The notes under the pieces are model-generated. The model was not told the origin of the DNA and searched no databases. It worked only from the letters and a program-made list of their open reading frames with translations. A program made the position numbers and the translations under genes. DNA of 19,751 nucleotides from an uncultured Mollicutes bacterium (GTDB lineage: Bacteria; Bacillota_I; Bacilli_A; Acholeplasmatales; Anaeroplasmataceae), in contig UQFG01000024.1 of NCBI GenBank assembly GCA_900540175.1, forward strand, positions 1 through 19,751, given 5' to 3'. Of this stretch, positions 15,075 through 19,751 are shown one piece after another (the stretch's first letter is position 1; the number at the start of each line of letters is the position of its first letter).

Positions 15075-15285
15075 AGGTACGGTACCAAAACCACCTTCTG
15101 AGAACTCAGTATCAGAGAAACTTGATTTTTATAATAATCTAATTGAAAATGGGTTGGATATTGAGGGACTAAAGGCAGTCAAAAGACGACTTCAATTTAT
15201 AGATACTTATTTTGAGGATACACAAACAATCATCAAAAAAGAAGTAATGTTAAAGTGCATCGAGGAGATGCTGGAAGAAGCATAG
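15067..15285 (+). CDS. Small hypothetical protein (72 aa)
   Basis: Not recognised. The frame stays open from 15040, but I place the start at the ATG at 15067: GAGG lies just upstream and the ATG overlaps the stop of the DUF3846-like gene, a typical coupled junction. The product begins MNKGTVPKPPSENSVSEKLD and is mainly alpha-helical and acidic, with a pattern of regularly spaced leucines and isoleucines that could make a short coiled coil or helical bundle. Its tight coupling suggests it works with the DUF3846-like protein. Confidence 0.6.
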   Translation: MNKGTVPKPPSENSVSEKLDFYNNLIENGLDIEGLKAVKRRLQFIDTYFEDTQTIIKKEVMLKCIEEMLEEA

Positions 15286-15300
15286 GAAAATACCAAATAA

Positions 15301-15353
15301 AACAGAATCGGTCTGCCATTTTACAGTTGACCAACAAATGAGCCGATTTTGTT
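15301..15353 (+). repeat. Long-loop inverted repeat before the 15381 gene
   Basis: AACAGAATCGG (15301-15311) pairs over 11 bp with CCGATTTTGTT (15343-15353), with one G-T pair. The 31-base loop contains a smaller inverted repeat GTTG-AC-CAAC. It is followed by T-rich sequence but not a clean T run. It could be a leaky terminator or a leader structure for the gene at 15381. Confidence 0.5.
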
Positions 15354-15380
15354 CATTTAAGAAGAAAGGAGTGGGTACAG

Positions 15381-16157
15381 ATGAAAGAAAGAAGAGAATA
15401 CGAATATTCTTCGCACGGAATCAAACTGCAAGAATATGTTAATAATCCGGAAATATCGACCTGGATCAAAGTGTTGACCTATATCATTCAGTGGTATTTG
15501 TACCCACCTCACAAAGGCAAAGTCTTTTTCCAGAAGTACAGCACCATTGTTAAGTTTTTCGGCAAATGCGGGTTTAAAACCAACGAACGGATGATCGAAG
15601 AAGCGTTTTGGATCCTCAAAACGCCTGAAAATAAGGGTGGTGTGAATCTAATCAAGTGTGTTTATGCAGATACTACCAAAAGCGACTGGACAAACTCCGG
15701 TGAAAATCCGAAAAAATGGGTGTACCGAAAAGTGTATTTAAACTGGAAACGGATCCATCGCTACTTTTCCATCTTCACAACGGAAGGAAAAGATTTCAAG
15801 AACTTACCGCCGAAAAGCCGGCTGAAAAAACTGGTTCGCTGTCGTTCCCTTTCCTATACGAAAGAACTTCAGACTCAGTTTGAACTGGCGATGAAAGAGG
15901 CTAAAATCGAACGCTATAACAGTGCCAGAAAGATGTTTTACGGCTTTCTTTATACCGTAAGCCGGAATTTTTATGATGTTACCAAATTAATTAAAAACTA
16001 TATCCCAGACCATACCATTGACATTCAAAAGGAACAGGACGAAGAAGTTTGGATCCAAATAGCGGACACCAGACTGCGCGGAAGTCCGATGGATCCGTTT
16101 AGAAAGGATGAACGGATCATTCCGCCGGTCTTCAAACAGTTTTATGAAGCATTATAA
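15381..16157 (+). CDS. Basic protein of unknown function, possibly winged-helix
   Basis: 258 residues, not recognised. It is soluble and basic, with many aromatic residues. Residues about 45-95 (KYSTIVKFFGKCGFKTNERM, then EEAFWILKTPENKGGVNLIK) have the helix-turn-helix-wing cadence of replication initiators and DnaD-like or RepA-like N-termini. The C-terminal half is helical (KELQTQFELAMKEAKIERYN). AAAGGAGTG gives a well-spaced ribosome binding site. As the largest soluble protein of the element and the gene before the structured non-coding stretch, it is a candidate replication initiator or DNA-binding regulator; this is inference from layout and fold cadence only. Confidence 0.65.
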   Translation: MKERREYEYSSHGIKLQEYVNNPEISTWIKVLTYIIQWYLYPPHKGKVFFQKYSTIVKFFGKCGFKTNERMIEEAFWILKTPENKGGVNLIKCVYADTTKSDWTNSGENPKKWVYRKVYLNWKRIHRYFSIFTTEGKDFKNLPPKSRLKKLVRCRSLSYTKELQTQFELAMKEAKIERYNSARKMFYGFLYTVSRNFYDVTKLIKNYIPDHTIDIQKEQDEEVWIQIADTRLRGSPMDPFRKDERIIPPVFKQFYEAL

Positions 16158-16171
16158 ACAAAAAAAGAAGT

Positions 16172-16348
16172 ATGAAGGGTATCGAATGGGAAAGGTTTTT
16201 AAAATCAAAAAAAATGGGGTCTAACAAACCCCTTTTCGTGCTGCTTTCAAGACCGAAAGGTCTTTTTTTTTGCCGTGAAAAGCCAAAGAACGAGGACCGC
16301 TTTCAAAACGATGTGGCACGGTTTGAAAAGAATGGGAACAAAAATTGA
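16172..16348 (+). CDS. Possible small protein (58 aa) crossing two terminator hairpins
   Basis: An open frame begins ATG at 16172, fifteen bases after the previous gene, and ends TGA at 16348. The product has a coherent composition: MKGIEWERFLKSKKMGSNKP, then FVLLSRPKGLFF, then a charged tail with NEDRFQNDVARFEKNG. However, both hairpins at 16212-16271 lie inside it, with the nine-T tract encoding the LFFC part. The ribosome binding site is weak. I cannot decide between a real small gene and chance; the sensible-looking charged C-terminus is the main argument for it. Confidence 0.3.
   Translation: MKGIEWERFLKSKKMGSNKPLFVLLSRPKGLFFCREKPKNEDRFQNDVARFEKNGNKN
16212..16236 (+). terminator. Weak intrinsic terminator
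   Basis: GGGGT (16216-16220) pairs with ACCCC (16228-16232) and, past one mismatch, A with T residues; TTTT follows. It is followed closely by a stronger hairpin, giving a tandem terminator. Confidence 0.5.
16249..16271 (+). terminator. Strong intrinsic terminator with GAAA tetraloop
   Basis: AAGACC, loop GAAA, GGTCTT, then a long T run to 16271. It ends the small-gene transcript that includes the 15381 gene. Confidence 0.85.
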
Positions 16349-16623
16349 AACAACGGGACATAATGATTTTTCACTACGTGAAAAATAAAATTGTATTTGA
16401 AATTAAAAATTAATAAATGAATGGGGACAAGAGCCCCTTACTCCGTAGGGCTCTTCATCGGTAGCCTGCGGCTTCGCTTTCAACTTTCAACGTTCATCGT
16501 TGGTTGGTTTAATTGTTAATACAATGAGCCCTTGGTTTTTTCCAAAGAAGAATATCCGTTCCCGAAGTCTATCCAAATGGATGATCTGCTTCGTTATCGA
16601 GGGTAGAAAAGGATCGTCTTTCC
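16349..16623. other. Structured non-coding region of the element
   Basis: No convincing gene. It contains a series of inverted repeats: 16366-16386 (9-bp perfect, loop TAC), 16429-16455 (AAGAGCCC with GGGCTCTT, 11-base loop), AGCC-TGC-GGCT near 16463-16473, CAACG-TTCAT-CGTTG near 16488-16502, ATTGT-TAAT-ACAAT near 16512-16525, and ATCC-AAAT-GGAT near 16571-16582. TTTCAAC is directly repeated just before the CAACG stem. A second GAGCCC at 16526-16531 could compete for GGGCTC. It could be a structured RNA, a replication or transfer origin, or a decayed insertion. Confidence 0.5.
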
Positions 16624-16652
16624 TTGTATTTCAGTAAGATTTTTGATATAAT
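16624..16652 (+). promoter_or_regulatory. Promoter for the 16728 / P-loop operon
   Basis: TTGTAT (16624-16629), 17-bp spacer, TGA-TATAAT (TATAAT at 16647-16652), an extended -10. The start is expected near 16659, only a few bases before the terminator hairpin. Confidence 0.75.
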
Positions 16653-16664
16653 CAAATTACAGAT

Positions 16665-16703
16665 CGGTAATAAGACAGAAGACTGTCTTGTTGCCGTTTT
16701 TTT
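16665..16703 (+). terminator. Leader terminator (attenuator) before the 16728 gene
   Basis: A 13-bp stem with no mismatch (two G-T pairs), 16665-16677 with 16684-16696, loop GAAGAC, followed by seven T residues (16697-16703). It lies between the promoter and the ribosome binding site, so transcripts would stop after about 45 bases unless terminator folding is prevented. Confidence 0.85.
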
Positions 16704-16727
16704 ATGCTTGAAAAAGGAGGGTGAACA

Positions 16728-17117
16728 ATGAACAAATACTATGAAGTCGCGATTCGTGGCATGGATGCTTTCAAAAACTTACCACCGTCGGTTGCCGAGT
16801 TTTTAAAACGGTATTTCGAACTGTTTAATCAGCCGTCTGGTTCTAAAGAATCCAACCGATATTTTGCCGATGCGGAAATGGTCGGGATTTCCACGATCGA
16901 ATTTCGCTTTAAAACGTTGCGGGAGTTTAAAATCATTCAAACCGAAATTAAAAAGTATTATGAGGGAACCGGCGCGGGGAATCAATCGGGGTTTGTTACG
17001 ATTCGAACCAACCGTTTGGATCCGGTGTTTAAGGCCAAACTAACGGCTCGGGTGGAAAAATTAAAAGAAATGGTGGCGGAACGTCGAAAATGCGCGAAAA
17101 ACCAATCCTCATCTTAA
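16728..17117 (+). CDS. Small putative winged-helix protein (129 aa)
   Basis: Not recognised as a named family. The middle, about residues 40-95 (SNRYFADAEMVGISTIEFRF, then KTLREFKIIQTEI and SGFVTIRTN), has a helix-turn-helix followed by a beta wing, suggesting DNA binding. The C-terminus is a basic helix (KAKLTARVEKLKEMVAERRK). Signals are strong: AAGGAGGGTGA with good spacing, a promoter and an attenuator-like terminator in the leader. It overlaps the following P-loop gene by 28 bases, so the two are translated together. It could be an autoregulator, a replication initiator or a DNA-loading partner of the P-loop protein. Confidence 0.7.
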   Translation: MNKYYEVAIRGMDAFKNLPPSVAEFLKRYFELFNQPSGSKESNRYFADAEMVGISTIEFRFKTLREFKIIQTEIKKYYEGTGAGNQSGFVTIRTNRLDPVFKAKLTARVEKLKEMVAERRKCAKNQSSS

Positions 17118-19015
17118 CACCGGGATCCTTATTTCAAGAGAAGTTGAAGACCGGTCTTCAAATTTTTAAGAAAATAGCGATTCCGATTGGCTCGTTTTTT
17201 AAAAAACACTTCTTCCAAGTGTTGGCTTTTTTAAAGAAAAAGGGTCAAATTCTTTATGATTTTTTGATGAAAAGAAAAGCTTCGATCCAAAAAAAGGTCG
17301 TTTGGATCGGAATGATGCTTGTTTTTTTAGAAATTATTTCGATCGGCATCGGTTTGATTCAGCCGCTTGGCATGAAAGTTGCTTTATATAATGGGCTTGT
17401 GCTGTTGATCCTCTTGATCTTTGATGCCGTGTTTTTGATAATACTTCGAAGAATTCAAAAAAACTGGGGCGATTGCTGGGAGTTGGAACAGCGTCGGCAA
17501 GAAACTTTTTTGTTTGTCAAAAACCAGGCGCCGACGATCGTTAAAATCGATGGGTTTACCGGTGCCGGCAAGGATGAAACGGCAGCCGGGTTTGCCACAC
17601 TAAAAATAGAGGGCTTTCGGCAGGACATTATCGAGCGGATGGAAGAAATCAGACGACTGGCCTATTGTTTCGATTTTGAAATCTTCACGGAAAAACTGCT
17701 TTCTTCCTTTTCGTTTTTCTCAAAAATCAACGATGACGAAACTTTTTCAAACGTATTTTTTGATTTTTGTATCAAAAACCGGTTCTTTATCTTGAAAAAA
17801 CGGCAAAAGAGCATTTCTTTTTCTCAATTTATTAAGGAGTATCAGCTCGCAAAAAAAATACGAGTGATCGCCTGTGGCGATTTTATCCTAGATTTTGGCG
17901 GAATCAACAAAAAACACTATCTGGAACTGCTGGAAGAGTATGCGAAGCTGTTGATCCGGTTCAAAGAAGGTCATTTTCTGTTTACCAATCAACCGTTTAT
18001 GGAAGATCTGGAAAGCGGGCAAGGTGCGGCGATCTTTTCTTTAAATTATTTAATCACGAAAAAACAAGAGGATTGGAAAGTAGATGGCCGCATTTACGAA
18101 GAAAAGATCTTGTTCCCTTTTAAAGATTATATGGGCATCGTCGAAACAGAGGTCGGGACTTGGTATGTGAATTTAGATCGGAAGATCCAACAGTTGATTC
18201 AAGCCCTGGGAATCCGAGATTTCAAAGCGTTCAACCGTCATTATTTCCCCAATTTTTTCTGGTACCAAATCGATCAGGATCCCGATCGGGTTTCCAAACT
18301 GTTTCGAGAACTGGATCATGCCTATTGCTTCCCGAAAACAAGAACGGTCATCAAGGCGCCTTGTTACGAACTGTTTTTTCTGGAAAAGAAATTGGGGCGA
18401 ATTTGTCGGGAAAAAGAACGGATTCTTCAAAAAAAGGATCGCTTTTTAAAACGACAGGAGGCTAGACTCGAGCGCGAGAAAAAACTGGGCCGATACTTTG
18501 AGGTATCTTCTCAGTTGCGGTACCGGGAAAAAATGCTTACACTCCGGGAAAAAAGACTGCGTCCTTTTTCAAAGGAACAAAAGCTTTTGTTGTTAGAAGA
18601 AAAGGCGGCCGGGCTGGAATCGGAAAAAAAGCGTTGTGAATACGAGCATACTTACATTGAAAAAATCTTGATCATCAGTCCAAAGCCGATGACAGGCGAT
18701 TCCTTAGTCGTCCATACGGCAGGCGATATTCTAAACAATCCGGATCTATTAAGAAGTTCTTATGCCGTCAAAACGACTTTCCGAGCGTCCGATTGTTGGC
18801 GCTATGATACGCACTATTTGTCCAGCAGTAAAAATGAGCGGGCGAAGCGGTCGGAACTTTCTTTAAGTGAGGTCGATTGTTGGGATGCCAGTTTAAAAAT
18901 GCGGCCGGAACATGTCGCCAAAATGGCCTATGTTCAAGGAGCTCAGTTATTCGGGCTAAGTGCGGACGATATGAAAAAAATGCGGTTTAAAGAAAAAAAT
19001 CAAAAAAAAGTCTAG
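17090..19015 (+). CDS. Membrane-anchored P-loop protein, loosely Zot/FtsK-HerA-like
   Basis: 641 residues. The amphipathic N-terminus leads to two transmembrane helices (about 70-92 and 98-120), with the rest cytoplasmic. GFTGAGKDET (155-164) is a Walker A-like loop, but Asp replaces the usual Ser/Thr after the Lys. A 190-residue insert follows, then MGIVETEVGTWYVNLDR (348-364), a Walker-B-like strand with an acidic residue, and FNRHYFPNFFWYQIDQDPDR with SKLFREL (381-408), the RH-aromatic...Q-D-x-x-R pattern of Zot-like and FtsK-HerA pumps. Residues about 430-525 are a highly charged coiled coil. The C-terminus has TTFRASDCWRYDTHYL. I infer DNA pumping, export or virion assembly; the family call is tentative. 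There is no other gene here for a complete secretion system. It is coupled to the upstream gene. Confidence 0.6.
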   Translation: MREKPILILTPGSLFQEKLKTGLQIFKKIAIPIGSFFKKHFFQVLAFLKKKGQILYDFLMKRKASIQKKVVWIGMMLVFLEIISIGIGLIQPLGMKVALYNGLVLLILLIFDAVFLIILRRIQKNWGDCWELEQRRQETFLFVKNQAPTIVKIDGFTGAGKDETAAGFATLKIEGFRQDIIERMEEIRRLAYCFDFEIFTEKLLSSFSFFSKINDDETFSNVFFDFCIKNRFFILKKRQKSISFSQFIKEYQLAKKIRVIACGDFILDFGGINKKHYLELLEEYAKLLIRFKEGHFLFTNQPFMEDLESGQGAAIFSLNYLITKKQEDWKVDGRIYEEKILFPFKDYMGIVETEVGTWYVNLDRKIQQLIQALGIRDFKAFNRHYFPNFFWYQIDQDPDRVSKLFRELDHAYCFPKTRTVIKAPCYELFFLEKKLGRICREKERILQKKDRFLKRQEARLEREKKLGRYFEVSSQLRYREKMLTLREKRLRPFSKEQKLLLLEEKAAGLESEKKRCEYEHTYIEKILIISPKPMTGDSLVVHTAGDILNNPDLLRSSYAVKTTFRASDCWRYDTHYLSSSKNERAKRSELSLSEVDCWDASLKMRPEHVAKMAYVQGAQLFGLSADDMKKMRFKEKNQKKV

Positions 19016-19025
19016 GGGTAATGGA

Positions 19026-19054
19026 TTGACAATTCTTTTAAATTTTGTTACTTT
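19026..19054 (+). promoter_or_regulatory. Promoter for the secreted-protein gene
   Basis: A perfect TTGACA (19026-19031), 17-bp spacer and a poor -10, TACTTT (19049-19054). Start expected near 19061. The weak -10 suggests an activator or low basal use. Confidence 0.55.
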
Positions 19055-19086
19055 GAGGTCGGTCAACAATTAAAGACGCGATTTTT

Positions 19087-19126
19087 AAGCGCACGTAAAA
19101 TGGTTCGTTTTTCGTGCGCTTTTTTT
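19087..19126 (+). terminator. Leader terminator (attenuator) before the secreted-protein gene
   Basis: AAGCGCACG (19087-19095) pairs perfectly with CGTGCGCTT (19113-19121), with an inner A4/T4 extension past one mismatch, then a T run to 19126. It lies between a promoter and the ribosome binding site of the gene at 19162. It could also end the operon upstream, as no other terminator follows the P-loop gene. Confidence 0.85.
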
Positions 19127-19161
19127 GTTGGCTTAACTTTATTTAAGGAGGAAAAGAAAAA

Positions 19162-19751
19162 ATGAAGAAAGTAATTTTATTGGCAAGTGTTGCCTTAAGC
19201 GGGCTTGCGGTAGGGATGGAAAACCTTTCGGTATCGGCATCAAGCGAACCGACAGAACTGATCGAAACCAGATCGTCCTATGATTTCAGCGGAAAAGTAG
19301 CGGCATTGGATGAGCGGTTGTATCTGGGTGAGATGATGGTAACCGATGCGGATTGGTTTACGACGGAATCCTACGAGTGCAGTTGTGATGGTGATCAACT
19401 TTGCCAGTACCACGACCAGGGCAATTGGCCGGAATCAGCGGAAGCGGCTTTATCGTTGACGATCAATTCGGGTTTATACCGAATCAATTTGATTTCAGCC
19501 AACTCTTACTGGGCCGATTGGTCGTTTGCGGAAATTCGAAGCGATACGATTACGAATCTAAGTGGGGTAAGCATCAATAATTCCGATACGGAAAAATGGT
19601 TCTATGTGGCAAGTGGAAGTATCTACAACTTCGAGATCTATTTTACCGATGTTCAAGCCGCAACGGATGATCGGGATGAATCGATTTTGTTTACGCGATA
19701 CGATTTGATCGATGCGGTGGCACCGACGATCAATGCGACGGTTCATGTAAG
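19162..19751 (+). CDS. Secreted protein, 5' part only
   Basis: Open to the window end without a stop (196 complete codons), so the gene is partial. It starts MKKVILLASVALSGLAVGME, a signal peptide with likely cleavage after the SVSA near residue 26. The mature part is acidic and rich in Thr, Ser and aromatic residues, with a three-cysteine patch ECSCDGDQLC near residues 74-83 and beta-strand character throughout. DAVAPTINATV near the end resembles the linkers before bacterial Ig-like repeats, suggesting a long surface or secreted protein. AAGGAGG lies 10 bases before the ATG. It could be an adhesin, a surface-exclusion protein or a virion-exposed protein; I cannot tell. Confidence 0.85.
   Translation, partial: MKKVILLASVALSGLAVGMENLSVSASSEPTELIETRSSYDFSGKVAALDERLYLGEMMVTDADWFTTESYECSCDGDQLCQYHDQGNWPESAEAALSLTINSGLYRINLISANSYWADWSFAEIRSDTITNLSGVSINNSDTEKWFYVASGSIYNFEIYFTDVQAATDDRDESILFTRYDLIDAVAPTINATVHV

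Larger units (their letters stand above)
13096..19751. mobile_element. Candidate integrative element at tRNA-Leu, right end outside window
   Basis: The evidence for an element is a tyrosine recombinase adjacent to and facing an intact tRNA gene, an abrupt change from housekeeping genes to small unknown genes, a DUF3846-like gene (a family frequent in mobile elements), and a membrane P-loop protein. The recombinase gene is visibly richer in A and T than the cargo after 15381, suggesting mosaic origin. There is no recognisable relaxase, VirB4, capsid, terminase or transposase gene in the visible part. It could be an ICE, an IME, a phage satellite or an inovirus-like element. Confidence 0.6.

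Noticed and set aside
16349..16623. CRISPR array
   Set aside because: The repeats are short, irregular and mostly inverted; there are no regularly spaced direct repeats and no cas genes in the window.
16524..16637. 37-codon frame starting MSPWFFPKKN in the structured region
   Set aside because: No ribosome binding site, and it lies over hairpins and the next promoter; probably chance.
16704..16724. Six-codon frame MLEKGG ending just before the 16728 start codon
   Set aside because: Its codons are the ribosome binding site itself and it has no upstream site of its own; a coupling peptide is unlikely.
16640..16727. Antisense RNA promoter facing the 16665 attenuator
   Set aside because: The best minus-strand candidate (TTGTTC-16-CATAAA) is too weak to report as a feature.

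Overview
The window comes from a low-GC Gram-positive bacterium with a standard stop-codon reading: genes end in TAA, TAG and TGA, and tryptophan is TGG, which argues against a Mycoplasma/Spiroplasma-type code. It carries a SpoIVB-type sporulation peptidase, bacterial glycogen genes glgA and glgC, and strong AGGAGG ribosome binding sites. Together these suggest a spore-forming or formerly spore-forming member of the Bacillota, with the Erysipelotrichia or a related Bacilli lineage as my best guess. That placement is inference from gene content only.

Positions 1-13095 look like ordinary chromosome. A C-terminal gene fragment (1-96) converges on a Cof-type HAD phosphatase (98-901, minus). The divergent spoIVB (995-1990) ends at a bidirectional terminator shared with a small membrane protein (2016-2177, minus). 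Then comes a four-gene plus-strand operon: a DinB-type polymerase, a DEAD-box helicase with DEMD in motif II, a DegV-family lipid-binding protein and a Nudix hydrolase. It ends in a bidirectional terminator shared with the converging glgA-glgC operon (minus). A membrane-anchored thioredoxin-fold-like protein without a CXXC, argS, and a GT4 glycosyltransferase of the diacylglycerol glucosyltransferase type follow, each with its own control signals. This part ends at a complete tRNA-Leu(CAA) gene with encoded CCA.

Directly after the tRNA lies a tyrosine recombinase facing it (13196-14149, minus), followed by plus-strand accessory genes to the end of the window. This is the classic layout of an integrative element using a tRNA 3' end as its attachment site; the far end is outside the window. 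Its cargo is a run of small genes (one a DUF3846-like protein), a basic protein of unknown function (15381-16157), a structured non-coding stretch of about 0.4-0.6 kb, a small winged-helix-like protein overlapping a 641-residue membrane-anchored P-loop protein (loosely Zot/FtsK-HerA-like, with an abnormal Walker A), and the start of a secreted protein.

The most unusual signal is regulatory. Two element genes (starts at 16728 and 19162) are each preceded by a 17-bp-spaced promoter, then a strong intrinsic terminator at the very start of the transcript, then a strong Shine-Dalgarno and the gene. This is a promoter-terminator-gene (attenuator) arrangement. A third gene (15381) is preceded by a looser long-range inverted repeat. 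I cannot name this element as a known ICE, phage or satellite, and no conjugation relaxase, capsid or terminase gene is visible.
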